In this document: positions 12,996 to 27,517 of the stretch, one piece after another
How positions within the stretch are numbered: the stretch's first letter is position 1
How the letters are laid out: the number at the start of each line of letters is the position of its first letter
Source of the DNA: Vespa crabro
Taxonomy: Eukaryota; Arthropoda; Insecta; Hymenoptera; Vespidae
Direction of reading: 5' to 3'
Assembly (NCBI RefSeq): GCF_910589235.1
Contig: NC_060963.1
Location: 6,047,501 to 6,111,500 of the forward strand
Length of the DNA stretch: 64,000 bases
Notes under the pieces: model-generated
What the model saw: only the letters and a program-made list of their open reading frames with translations
What the model was told of the DNA's origin: nothing
Databases searched by the model: none
Position numbers and translations under genes: made by a program

Positions 12996-15944
12996 TTAAG
13001 CATTTATTTTCACATAAACTTTAGGCCTTGAAAATACTTTTATAGCTTCCTCTAGTTTATTCAATTGTTTTTCAATTTCCATTTTCCTTTTCTGAGCTCT
13101 GAGTGTATCTGTTTTTATTGGCATCATGTTTAATTCGTTAACATAATCTTGATAATCTGTAATAATTACTTTTAGAGGTTTTGTGTGAAATATCTTATTT
13201 GTAGCTATATTGAATGAAGTATTTACAACAGACCATTTGAATATTTTTTATAGCTTTGAAGATAGGAAAAACATTTCAAGTTGTTTGCTAACAACAGGGC
13301 TAACTTGTGATGATAAATATTTTTCAAATTGACATGCTTAGGTCATCTTTCTTTTTTTAAATGGTATTATATATTTTTTGATATTTACCATTCTCTAGAT
13401 AATTTCATACAATCATTAATATTTAAGATCGTGGTAAAAAAAAAGAGATGGAAAATGTTACCAACATATATTCACGCTTTTATTAACCCTTATCGGTCGA
13501 AAATCACCTCTCACGTGATAACAGTACTTTGTCGCTGCCGTCATACGTCACGTAGGAGGTGACAAGACAGAACTTGTCGAAATTTGCTCTCTGTAAAATG
13601 CAGGCATGATTTCATCAGTCAAGTCATCACTGCCTTTTGTACGGCAGTGATCAATTTTTAATATAATGAATAAAGAAAAATGAATAAAAAAAATTTTCTA
13701 AATTTCAATAGTGATAGTGACATGAATGTTTTGAAAGCAATTCTCAAAGTGATTTTGATTCTAATGATAAGACTAGCAATTACATCTTATTAAACCCTAA
13801 GAAAAGAAAAGTTATGCCTATAAAATATTCAAGTGAAGAAATAAATGATGTAGAAATAGAAAATGTTGATAATTCAAACGATGATTGGATTGAAATCGAG
13901 AGTGATGATGATAGTCTCCCTAGTAGGATTCCTTTTACAAATATCAATCGCCAAATTTTTGGAAATATTTAGCAGTCTATAGATTATTTCAAAAAATTTA
14001 TTACTAACGAACTCATAACAGATATTATAATGCAAACAAACTTATATGCGAACGAGCAAATTGCAAAGAAAGAATTATCCGCTAGATCAGTCTGGCAAAA
14101 TTGGAAAAACATTTCGTATGAGGAAGTAAAAAATTAGCGTCCGATAAGGGTTAATTGAATAAAATTGTAATTGTAATTCTATTTATTTTGGTTAGACAGT
14201 TCTAAAACAGCCAGACTTAATTTATTTAACACTATTGAGCTTAAGATTGGATAAAGATAATTTGTGTAGTAAAGCTTATATCAGAAAAATGTCTAGAAAA
14301 AATAAATAGCATTACAATTTAATAAAACCATGAATCTATTTTAGAAATTAAATTTGTCTTTTCATATCTGTAATTTTAAATGATTTTGAATAATTAAAAT
14401 CATTATGTTTAAGAATCATGGATGTCTGAAAATAAGAGTGACTTATATTTCTTTTGAAACCCTTCCTACAAATTTGTACTATTTTTTCTATATCAAATAA
14501 TTATTACTTGAAACATTTTATTCTATCTTTAAAGTTAAAATATGTTGACTTGTTTTAAATGCCTCACCCAATATAGTGCAGTTAATTTAAGAAATATACT
14601 TTTTTTCAGCATTCGCAAGGTCTCCTGACGCTCGTGGTCCGGTAAGGGGACATGACCTTCTGGACATTCAGGGCAGAATGCAGCTGTTTTAGCTTCTTCT
14701 GCTTTTTGTTGAGCTTCCTTTCGATCCTTAATATATCTGAGATAAAAAATTAATTACTTAAACAATTATATGTGTCAAATATATATCATATCTTTTCAAA
14801 AATAAATAAAATGCATAGACAAACACTTAAGTTAAACATAAAACTTCTGGGAAGTTACTTTTAACATCATACTTGGGGACAACTCCCTTGCGATAATTGG
14901 TAGGAACTACACCATTATTCAACTGTGCAGCTATTTTAGTAGCAACAGAATTACGATCTTTACTTGGCTTTACAATGTCAGTTTTTTCATTGATTATTGG
15001 TAACTCTGAAATTTTTGGGGAATCATGTAACTCTATACTCGCAAATTGCGCACTTTCTAGTTCTGATGGACTATTTAAAAGTTTATAAGATTCACTTTTA
15101 TTCTTTTCTTCATTATTCTTTAAATTCTTCTTAGTGGGATATCTGCACATAAATTTAATTTAAATAATTTAATAATAAATTTTTATTTGAACAAACTTAA
15201 TAATAATAATTAAATCTTACTATAAATATGTTCATGGATATTTGCAATTTAAATTACCTAATAACACCTTCCATGTACAGCTGATCTATGTGTTTCTCTT
15301 CTATTGTTTGAATACCTTTATGTTTATACTTAGTATTTATAGATAAAGGAGAACTATTTACATCCTCTCGAGATTTCTCTATAAAATTTGGGTCAGATGT
15401 TACCTTTATCTTAGATCCTGGCTGAACGTTTTTATTATCTATATTTTCTTTTCTTGTTTGTTTGTTTACCAATTTATTTGTTAATGAATTGAGTGGTTTT
15501 TTTATAGGCACAGAATTCTTTTTATTAAGTATAGGAGTACTTATTTTTCTTAATGGTTCTTTCTCTATAATTTCTATTTGTTTATTTGACATATTTTCCA
15601 TATGATTATTCTGTAAGTTTCCATGGAAACTAGTATTTACTTTTGCAGTAATGTTGGAATATTTATTTACTTTTTTTCTATGTCTATTTATCTGGAATTT
15701 TTCTAGCTCATCAGATTCTTTATTCGAATGAAAACATTGTTCCATTCGTCGTAAATTTTTTACATTTTCTTGAATAAAATTTTTCTTTCTGGTTGTTGCT
15801 AAATAATAAATAGTATATGTATTTTATAAAATAAATGTCATGTTATGAATGTTATATTTTCTACATAATTAGATAATATTTTCTAAAAATGAATATCGTT
15901 TAATACTTACTTAGGTTAGGAAAAACACCTTTTAATGTAGCCAT
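12996..15944 (-). CDS. ENKD1: Enkurin domain-containing protein 1-like
   Basis: Five coding exons read leftwards: 15944-15911, 15798-15258, 15142-14873, 14736-14600 and 13156-12996, giving 380 aa. The end of the protein is a clear enkurin domain (about residues 283-375): YIKDRKEAQQKAEEAK, then CPEGHVPLPDHERQETLRML, DTLRAQKRKMEIEKQLNKLE and EAIKVFSRPKVYVK. The motif ENVKNLRRM near the N-terminus matches the ENLRRIREI block of vertebrate ENKD1. Between them is a long Asn/Lys/Ser-rich, poorly ordered stretch. Enkurin proteins are linked to cilia, centrioles and microtubules; in vertebrates ENKD1 binds microtubules and CP110 at the ciliary base. The last intron (1.4 kb) is enlarged by a piggyBac relic. 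The gene shares a 460-bp head-to-head promoter with DEPDC5. Phases 1, 2, 2, 1 close cleanly. The family is certain; ENKD1 rather than enkurin itself is likely. Confidence 0.93.
13483..14154. mobile_element. piggyBac-type element relic with TTAA and inverted ends
   Basis: The element starts CCCTTATCGGTCG after TTAA (13483) and ends GCGTCCGATAAGGG before TTAA (14151), so 10 bp are exact inverted repeats and the TTAA target duplication is intact. Inside, on the plus strand from about 13740, is an acidic N-terminal transposase remnant (DDWIEIESDDD, then a short stop, then ITNELITDIIMQTNLYANEQ) that resembles the start of the piggyBac DDE domain. The catalytic core is gone, so it cannot move by itself. 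A short hairpin TCACTGCC / GGCAGTGA lies at 13626-13650. It sits in the last intron of the enkurin gene. Confidence 0.85.
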
Positions 15945-16405
15945 TTTTAAAATAAATCTCTAAACAATAAAAACGATCATTGATTTATTATTGTGGGGTT
16001 ATTAATAATTTTATAACAAATAATGAAAATATAATTCACATGACGACCGTTAGATTAAAATGAAGATAGTATTATTGATGCTAGTCGATTTTTCTTTATA
16101 GCAATAAGAAATTTCGTTCAGAGGGTTATTCGCCAACACATGACTCAATTTTGAATAGTCTTCGTTACCAAACAAACGATGTTGTTTACAAACCATGGCG
16201 AAATGTCTGTCAAATTCTCAATATTACCAACACATTTTTTTTAAGAGAAAATAACACCAAAATTCGCGATGGTTGAAGCGCTATCTAGTTATAAATTTCG
16301 AAAGTTTCGTCATTTATAGCGAATGTGTGTATATATATAATATATATATCATATTACAGATATATATATAAAATCACAACTGACCGCTAAAGTGATGGGT
16401 TAAAA
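15945..16405. promoter_or_regulatory. Shared head-to-head promoter of ENKD1 and DEPDC5
   Basis: The two start codons are only 461 bp apart on opposite strands, so both promoters and 5'UTRs must fit here. A TA-rich tract (about 16330-16372) lies just before the DEPDC5 start. No unambiguous TATA box or initiator could be assigned. Confidence 0.6.
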
Positions 16406-18610
16406 ATGAAGCTTTTTAAACTAATTGTACATCAAAAAAATTTTAGTGGTGAAGATTTAATAATTAATCCCAAAGATTATCCAGGCATAAAAACTGGAGA
16501 TGTCGTTGAAATTTATCATCCTGAAGATGAGTTCAGCCGCTTACTCTTACAAGTTACATCTTTCAAAGAAGATCTTCAGGGACGAGAAACAATTAGTGTT
16601 GAAAATAATGTAGCGACGATGTTTCAATTAAGAACTTTTGCTGATGTTTATATGAATATAGTAAATCCAGAAGATGTAGCACTGGATTCGGTTGAATTAA
16701 CATTTAAAGATCAATATATGGGACGCAGTGAAATGTGGAGATTAAAAAATAGCTTGGTATATTAAAATTTATACTCATTATATTATGCTTTAGTTATTGG
16801 AATTTATTACTGTACGTCTTATGTATTAGGTGAATACTTGCGTTTATATGAATAAGAAGATAGAATTTTGTGGAGGTAGCATTCGATGTCAAGTATATGA
16901 AATGTGGTCTCAAGGTGATAGAGTTGCTTGTGGTGTTATTACTGATGACACTAAGGTATGGATAGGATTATTCTGTTGTAATATAGCATTAATATAGTAT
17001 ATAATATAATTTTTTAATATAGTTTTTTATACATTAAATTATTTATTGAATTATTATATGATTTAGGTAGTCTTTCGTTCTTCAACAAGTATGGTTTATC
17101 TTTTTATTCAAATGAGCTCAGAAATGTGGGATTTTGATATTCATGGTGATCTTTATTTCGAAAAAGCAGTAAATGGATTTTTAGCAGACTTGTTTCAAAA
17201 ATGGAAGAAGAATGGTAGTAATCATGAAGTAACAATAGTTTTGTTTTCAAGAACATTTTATAATGCCACGAGTTTAGAAGAATTTCCAGATCATATGAGA
17301 GAGTGTTTACAACATGATTATAGAGGTCGATTTTATGAAGATTTTTATAGAGTAGCGGTACAGAATGAAAGATATGAAGATTGGAGTAATGTATTGGTAC
17401 AATTACGTAAATTGTTTACTGATTATCAAAAGTTTGTATTGGAATATCACCAAAGACCAGATGTTAGTATGCCAAAAGCAATAAATTCTACAGCAGCACA
17501 AGGAAATTTTTTAGAAGTTTTGAACATGTCATTAAATGGTAATAATCAGTAATTATAAGCAAACCACATCTTATTCTACATATTAATTCACATTTATTTT
17601 ACAGTTTTTGAAAAACATTATCTTGACCGTAGTTTTGATAGAACAGGTCAATTGTCAGTTGTAATTACTCCTGGAGTAGGTGTATTTGAAGTTGATAGGG
17701 AATTGACAAATGTTACTAAACAAAGGGTTATTGATAATGGAGTAAACAGTGATTTAGTTTGTGTTGGAGAACAACCATTGCATGCAGTTCCTTTATTAAA
17801 GGTAGTAAATTTTATGCAATGTTGTAGTGATGATATAGCAGTATACACTATATAGTCTTGGCTTTTTTGTAATTTACATATTTTTTTTTGCATGTTTCTA
17901 TAATTATAATACTGCTTATATTCCTTTAAGGAATATATTATTATCAGAAACATTATTTTAGTTTCATAATAAAGATACATCTATAAATGCACCAGATGAC
18001 TACAGTATGCCTCATTGGATTAATCTTAGTTTTTATTCAACAAATAAAAAAATACCTTATTCTACCTTTATACCACGCATAAAATTGCCTCAAAAGGTGT
18101 CAAAACATTCTATGGACAATGGTAGATTAAATTGTAAAACTAAGCTTTTACAAGAAGACCCTAGAGAATGCTTGCATAATTCTTTATTTGATTATGATGC
18201 TTATGATGCTCAAGTTTTTCAATTGCCACATGTTCATACTTCAAGGTATTATATACCATTATTGTCATACATTTTTTGTTCTTTCTACAATATATTATGT
18301 AATTTCAATTTTTAATTAAAGTAGTTTGCAAAGAGTTACTACAAGAACTAAAAAAACAAGTGTGGCATGCATTGAGACTCATAATAATGCTCACATATTA
18401 AAGCTTTTAAAACGTAAAATGTCAGATCCTGATATTCATCATCCATCACCTGAAACACATGCATTAATACCAGCAGCCGCAAGAAGTGCTGCAATCTCTA
18501 TACCCCATCGGACAGAAAGTGTCGAAAATAACGATTCTAATGAGGAAACAAATGGTATGTATACAATAATTATATTCTTTAAAATATTTCAGATAATAAA
18601 AATCGAATAT

Positions 18611-18641
<31 letters not shown>

Positions 18642-21600
18642 TTAAATTTGTTATTTTAATAGTATCAAGAACATCTATCAAAAGTGATATAACCGATTCT
18701 GAAATATCACCACCATTCAGACCAGTTGTTGGAAGTGCTGGTAGTCCAACTAATTCAATTTCCCAACCTGCAAATATAGTTAGACCTAGCAGAGCACTTA
18801 TTAATCCTTTTGATCCCTCACATGTTACTATAAAATTGACCAGTAATAGGCGCAGATGGAGCCATATTTTTCCTAAAGGTAACTATAATTGTTAGATTAT
18901 AATATTATATTTTATAGCAGCAATAATTTTAGGTCCAACGGGTGTTTTGATACAACAACATCACTATCAAGCTGTTCCCGCACAGTCACATCCTGAACCC
19001 CAGAGTGATACTACTTCAACATTGAGTGGATCTCCTATGGAGCAAATTACAACTACTAGCAATCCACATCACATATCAAGATCAGCTTCTCAAATTGGAT
19101 TTCAAGATCGTTAGTACTCAGTACTATATAGAATATCTATATTTGATTTTTAATTGCATGATATTTTTTTAATTTTAGATACAAAAGGGAAGTTTCAGCG
19201 CATAAATTTGATAGGTGGAGATAGAGTATCAAATACTAATTCATCTGGAACTAATAAGAGTTTAACTCTTTTATGGGGTGCCACTGGTGAACAGGAGTGG
19301 ACACCAGCACTTACAACAGGTTTGCCGATAATTATTCCAAGTATTTCTATGCACAAATTTTACATAAAGTAAGATGAATTATTATTAACAAGATAAAGTG
19401 AACAAATTATTACATAATCAAAATTTAGTAGGATTACAGTGTAAATGAGAGAATCTCCAAGTAATCTGCAATGACTTTTTATATAACTATTCACATCATT
19501 CCATCATACATATAAACTGCTTCTTGTGTGGTTTTTGCATTAGTACATATTTATTTCATCATCAAATTTTTTTAAAACAATCATCAAATCTTTATATTAA
19601 TTATATTAAAATATAATTCAATCAGTAATTACATAAATAAAGCATTGTTTATATTTACTTGAGACAGATTCATTAAAGAAGCAATATCGTTCACACTGTC
19701 ATATCAGACATTAATAAGGATTAAAAGGACTATTGATTTTTAGAAATATTTTTACTTATTCTCAACATAAACCAATCGGAGATATAGAAAATAATGGTAT
19801 TGCATTTATTTCCATGTTATGGTACGTCTTATTGGGACGCAACGCTGGACGTATTGATGCGTGTGTGCAACTATGATGTCACATTAAACAGCAATCATAG
19901 GTTAGCGCCATATATTACTGAAAATTGATTCGGTTATGGTATACATTTATTTTGGGATATTGAGTCTAAGTAGAACTGTCACTACTCTAGATTAGTTTCT
20001 CATTGTCTCTCTAATTTCTATTCTTGTTTTTTGTGCATGCATATTGTACATAGCTATTTGTGTGTAATTCAAATTGAACTTCTTTATTAATGTAGTAACT
20101 TATTTCAAGCTATGTGGTCCTTATTTAGAATATGTCCTTAATATCATAAACGTTTTTTTTTTTGTCAATTACTTCTGTTTCATTGTTAATTAATTTTAGT
20201 GATATTTAAGGGATTTAATAATATTTATTTGTTATTTGTATAACACTTTGATTATGGATTTGCATATTTGTATATGTATTCTATACATGCACTTAAATGT
20301 GTGCAAACAATATTTAATTGTATTTTATCAAATGCTTTTATACAGATGTTTCTCTCTTAAAATCTGCTTTTTTTTTAGAAGATGTAACCTTCTGCAAACT
20401 TAGGAAATCAATCCAATACTACACGGTTTATACAATTCTTCTGTTTTACAGTTCTTTTGTACTTCATATTGTATATGTCATATCGTAATATTATTTATCT
20501 TTTAATCTATGCTTTTTGCCATTTTAAGGTAATCAAATGTGCAATATAAAATTAATATTTATATGCAAGTTAGGCAACACATAAATAACATATAATTTAT
20601 ATAAAGATAATATTTGTACAAGCATATACATTTGAATACCTAAAAATATCTATTTACTAGAAATATGTAGCAATATCATTTTTAATATACATCTTCATGC
20701 TTAGAAGCAGCTCTGCATCTAATACGGCACGACATATGCACGCACGTGACACACGCACGCGTACATACGAGGGTAATCCCAGAAGTACCCGATCTGATGA
20801 ATAGATAGCGGTTATTGTTTGAAAAGAATGACTATGGAAGAAAGTACTAACCTTATAAAGCTTTATTTTGAAGTTTAACGACGTTATGTTGTTTAATATT
20901 TATTTGGCAGCCATCAATAGTGAAAGCTCTAAGTGAATTTGTAAACATGGACAAAATTGGTCATCGTAATGTGATACAATACTTTTATTTGAAAGGCCTC
21001 AGTCCAATTAATATCAAAGCGAAGTTAGATTCTACTCAGGGGAAATCTGCTCCTTCGTTTACAACAGTAAAATATTGGGTGGCAAAATTTAAAAGAGGCC
21101 GTACGAACTGCCAAGATGACCATCGTAGTGGTCGACCAAATAAAGTGACCACACACAAAATGTTGAAAAATGAAGAAAATTTACAAAATGGTATTGGATG
21201 ACCGACGACTGAAAATGTGCGAGCTAACAGACATGGTAGGCATTTCAAAAAGTGCTGTACATCGTATATTGATTGAAAATTTATACATGAGAAAGTTGTG
21301 CACAAGATGGGTGCTGTGATTATTTACAATGGAACAAAAACAGCGTTGTGAGGATATTTCAATCCAGTGTTTGATAAAGTTTCACAGCAATAAAATCGAG
21401 TTTTTGCGTCAGGATTCATAATCATGGATGAAACATAGTTATGAATCCATTTTATATCTGAGATGAAGGAACAGTCAAAGCAATGGACTGAAGGACAAGA
21501 ATCAGTTCCAAAGAAAACAAATTCCATCTGCAGGCAAGGTCATGGCATCAGTTTTTTGGAATACGCGTGGGATAATTGTCATTGATTATCTTCAGAAAGG

Positions 21601-22309
21601 AAAAATAATCAAAAGTATTGTGTGAACTTATTGCAGCATTTGAATGATGAAATCAAGAAAGAACAGCTGCATTTGGCGAAAAAGAAAGTTTTGTTTCATC
21701 AAGACAACGTACCAATTCATACATCCGTTATCACGATGGCCAAAATCAATGAGTTAAAGTTCGAATTGCTTCCTCATGCACTATATTCGCCAGATTTAGC
21801 CTCCTCGGATTATTTTCTGTTTCCAAACTTGAAGAAATGGCTAGGTGATAAAAGATTTGCCAACAATGAAGAAGTGGAATCTGCGATTGATGGATTTTGA
21901 GGAGCTCGACGATTTTTACTATAAACAGGGTATCAAAGCTATTAAACATCGCTGGGAAAAGTGTATCGAGCTAAAAGGAGACTATGTAGAGAAATAAAGA
22001 TATTTTTTTTTTAATTTTTTGTGTTTTCTTTGTTAGGTCGGATACTTCTGGGACTGCCCTCATACATAAAATAATTTATGTCTGTATATATATAAGCTCA
22101 ATATTATATTCTCTCCTTTTTGTAGTCCTACAAAATAATCTCAATACATCACATATGTAATTATCACAAATGCATATTTAATTTGTGTGAAAAAAATAAG
22201 CCTTTTGCTTATATTAAAAGTTTTGTGTGATATAGTAACAAGATTTTTTTGTGCATTCTGTACTTATTTGAGAGTTTTTGTTGTATGTTAATTTTAATAT
22301 CTAGGTACT

Positions 22310-22357
<48 letters not shown>

Positions 22358-25300
22358 TATGTTACATACTTTGTTTATTATACTTTATACTTAGAAAAAT
22401 TAGTTGTGGTATAAGTTTTTGTTATAAAGAATTAAATTGCATGTTTACAGATATACATATTTAGTTTAAAGCAATCAATTTAATCAAAAGAAAAAAGATC
22501 ATTAATTAAATACAATGTAATCAAAAATGATAGAGAGAGATATTGTATTCAATTTTATGTACTAAAATTATGATGCTGAATGTATAATTGATATAATTCC
22601 AATTGCTTCTTGTTTTTATAATCTTGCAAACATTTTATTATAGTCTTGTCTTTTTTATTCTTTAGGTGTTGATTGGAAGTCATTAACAATTCCAGCTTGT
22701 TTGCCTATTACTACAGATTATTTCCCAGATAAAAGGAGTTTACAAAATGATTATGTAGTTTCGGATTATAATCTGTTACCAGATGATGTAAATGCGGATT
22801 TTGCACAACAACGAGCTGTTTATAAAAAACCTTTAACAACTGCAGAAGTCTTTAAAGAGCTCGTTTCACAGAGATTGGCTCAAGTATGAGATAATTGTTT
22901 AATTTTTAAGTAATAGTAATAACAATTGTTATGATTATATTTACATTTGTATTGTTCAAGGGTTTTCAGCTAATATTATTACCACCTATCAATAAAAATC
23001 AAAATAATACTTCTGGTAGTGGTACAGCTGCACCCATAAGTTCTGTAATGCGAGGAAGACAAGCAGAATCTGAACCAAAAGAAGAATACTTGCTTAGCAT
23101 TGGTCGAATTTTTCATAAAATATCTCTTTATGGTAACTCTATAACAGTTACAAGATACAGACCAAGGTAAGTAATTGTTTGTAATAAATGATATTGCAAA
23201 ATATAATGATTTAAAATATTATTTATTTCCTAGGCACCCTTATCCACCATTTAATATCCATTATCGATATAGATTTCATGCTCCTCATCATGATACATAT
23301 GAAGTATCATGGGTATCTTTTACAACAGAGAAACTTGAAAATTATAATTGGAACTATTTAGATCATTATATATGCACAAGAGGACATACTGATTTTGCTT
23401 TAGTAGAGGTAATTATTTATAATATCCAATAATAATAATTTCGTATTTTTATATTTTATAAAATAAGTCATCATCTGTTGTGTAATCTTCTTTGATTTTA
23501 AGACTCTTAAATATTGGAGGTTCAGAGTATTCTTGCTGCCAATGAACAATTTTGCAACTCGAAAAATTTTGGAAGGTTCATCAAAGTGCGATATATATAC
23601 ACCAGCTTCTGCAGCTGAGCAAGCTTCTCTTATGGATGGATTTTTACGTTTTATAGAAGGATGGTTGAATAAAATACGACGTCCGCATCCTAATAAAAAT
23701 TGGGTAATGTCTTCTTATATCTTTTTATTCTTTTAATTTTAAAATGTTATATTAGAAATTGTATAATCTGTGTCTATATAAGAAAATAATATATAATATT
23801 AAATTATCATATAACATTGCCATGATATCTCTACATAGCAATAATTTGTTTGTTGTTTAATTATTACTTAATTGTGATTTTATTTTACATAATATTATTT
23901 TATTAGCACTATATTAGAATGTGCATGCTAAATTTTGTAGTTAAATTATGCTCATGTGACTATTAACTTATTTTTTATTTCTTATTTATATAAAATTTTT
24001 ATTGATTAATTTTATTGGCTTCATATTTGATTTCTGCATTTATTTTTATATAATGTCAATATTGTAGTGTAGTTCCATGTCTTGGTACTATCTATAAATA
24101 TTTTTTTACTGTAATAATGTTAAAAATTATTGCATGTATTATTTTAAATATATAGAAACAAATTGCTGTGAATATAAATAATAAGAGGCAATAAATGCAC
24201 GGCTTCATAATAAGCTTGTGTAGTCAAAGACATTCACTACTACTACAACAGATCGGACAAAAATATTAAAAATAACCGACTTTTTCTACATTTATAGGCT
24301 GATTTTATAATTACAATGTACATTTTATAATATATTGAAACAATATTTCATGCCAATTTTGATAATATAAAAACAGTTTCGTTTTACAAATATGGCTACG
24401 TAAAATTATATATAAATAAATCACATATAAACAAATTTGTAAACAGGTAGTTAGCATAAGGGATGGGGTATTTAGCATGCTATGTTTCAGACCCCCACAG
24501 TTCTAAGTGGTGTTCCTCCAAGAGACCCTGCCTCTCATTTGACCAGACGCAGGCACAGCACGAGCCTAATATTCCTCACTAACCAGGTACTTCCCCTAGC
24601 AATAGCCTCCATCTATTGAGGCAGCTATTAATCTAATCTAATCAGGTCTAAGCTTTGAATTAGATAATTTCGAGCAGAAAAATATGAATTTAAACAAAAA
24701 TTTATATCTTATTAATATGCACCATTTATATTCAATACATGAATATAAGTATTCCTTATGCCTGTGAATACAATTTAATTGCTTTTAAATAAATGTTATT
24801 TCGAATTATCATAAAGCTTATGTACTGTATTTAATATTGATTTTGAATATGCTTGATACTTGCCTTGAATGTGCATCCACAGTTTAGCAAGCTTTCTCAT
24901 TATGCGTGAGATATTACTGTTTAATTCTATTTTTTTCCAATATTATAATATGTATCAAACATGTTTTTCTTTAATATCAATTTTTATATTATTATAAATA
25001 GACAGATATCTATCTTCATAATCATCAGCTTTGTCATGCCCTCACAGTTATCCATACTTTTCATCATACTTTACAGACCAGTCTAGTCAGCAGCTCTCCC
25101 TTTAGAGAACGACTTGGAAGCAACCGTCTACCAGAGAAACCACGACCAAGGTTTGAACATGCTTAAATTAATGATTTCAGCATTGTTGCTTTCTGCTAAT
25201 TTCACTACGTAGTTCGTCACCTTCTTTTATTCCAGTGGACCATACAAAATTGGTGTTAGACACTTCTTCTGCTTGTCTATATATTGCACGAGAATTGAAT

Positions 25301-27359
25301 TACAACATTTTTTCATGAAATATAGTAATATTATCTTAAAGTATTTTATGAAAAACATAATATTTTTCTGTCCTTAAAAAATCGATGTAGTAATTCATTA
25401 ATTTCTCGAAAATATTACCTTGCATAATTTCTTTGTGTTTCAGTATTATTTATGTTTGAGTGTGATAATATAATTAATTTCCAGTTTAGTACTCATGATG
25501 ATAGACAAACAATTTTATTAGAAACTAAAAACAACATAGATATTATAAAATATATATTTTATATTTAGAATGTTATACATTAGTATACTCTTATAATACA
25601 TTAAATTTAATTAAATTGTCTACATCTATCATCTATAGTGTTATTCTGTAATAATAATTTTTTTACTTCTATAATGATGTATGAAGTAAGATTGGTCATA
25701 GAAATGCTTTATTATAGATATTTGCTTTATATTCATAATTTGCATTAATTAATGGTATTGTGTGCTTTAATTAATAACAAGCAATATTTTAAATTTCTAT
25801 TATAATATTATTGTTATTTTTGGAAGAGGTTTACAAATAAAACACTTTCAATTTGTGTTGAAAAAAAATTTTGTATACATTCTATACGTTATAGCTTACT
25901 TCATCTTTTTGTTATTTCTATGAAACAAGTATATAGAGTATCTGCATGATATATTTTGCCATTGTAGATGAAATTACAAATTTTAACATAAGGCATGATT
26001 CAATATATATGCAGAGACTCTACTTAGAGTATATGATTGGTAGTGAGTGTGGGAGTGACGGGGTTCTCTGTACAGGAGAGGCATGTAGTGAATACCGCTG
26101 TGGCTGCACGCACGTGCCTCGACACTCCTCGTCACGTGCCAAACAGGTTGGTTAATTCTCTTACCTCTCTTAATACAAATATTAATTTTAAATTTGATTT
26201 TTTATTCATATTTGGGTATGTATATACATATATTTTTTTTCTTTTAAGAAAAAGATTTCTAATGAACCATTCAATTGATATTTTATAATAGTTATAAAAT
26301 AACATTGAAATGTTTTCGTTCTTTTTTTTTTTTGTAACGAGCAATGCTCAAGTGTATACATACGAATTACATTTTTTAATAAATGTAAATCTCTCATATT
26401 ATATAATGATAAAAAACATAGAAAAGACTTGTTCGCTTGTTTCTGCAGCAAAAATGTACATTGCTTAATTTACCAGGCACTATGCATTTCATTTTTTTTC
26501 TTTAATCATATTCTAAGAGATATTTGGACATCTTTTTAATCTTATTTTGTGACGTTAGATCTGGTTCAAAAGTAATGGATAGAGGAAGAGTTTCCCCTGC
26601 AAGTGAAGCAGTTCTTCCTCTTGCTTTGGAGCAACAACAACAAGATCACTTTGAAACTAATGAGGATAGGTATTTAATTAAATCGATATTAAATACTATA
26701 ATGTACTTAATTAATTTTTTTTATGAGATCTATTTATATTGTATTAATCAATTATTTACTTCCAGTGCTAACATGGAATTAACAAAGTTGAAAAGTAATG
26801 CTACAAATGCAGAAATTTTAGAAGCTATGAAACATCCACAAACTGGAGTAGGATTTCTTACACAACATCCATCTTTACCAAGTCAAACTTTTGTTAGTGC
26901 TGATGCAGTTCAATGGTTAAGTAATAATACAGAGGGTGGTGTTACTGTAGAAAGTGCCATCAATACTATAAAAGTAAGATAATAAATACTTAATGTACAA
27001 AGTTGTGTTGATATTATGCTAACATTTTATTTTGATTTAGGGAATGATTCAAGAAACGCTTATTTGTCATGCATCTGGAGATTTTTCTAAACCTTTTATA
27101 TTAGGATTTTATTTGTATCATATAGTTCAGGATAAGGAAAACCAAAAAGGTAAAATTTCAGAAACTTGTTTAATGAAATAGGATTAAACATTTTTCATTC
27201 TGATTTTCTTTTAGCTGCGGATTATTCGCCACCTTTGGGTGATCTTCAAAGTTTTGAAAATGAGTGGGTGGAAGTTGAAATGAAAGCTCCCAAAGGTTGG
27301 TGTGAACCAACTACTACAACTACTACTACAACTACTACTACTACTGCTACTGCTATTAG

Positions 27360-27423
<64 letters not shown>

Positions 27424-27439
27424 GCTACTACTACTATTA

Positions 27440-27517
<78 letters not shown>

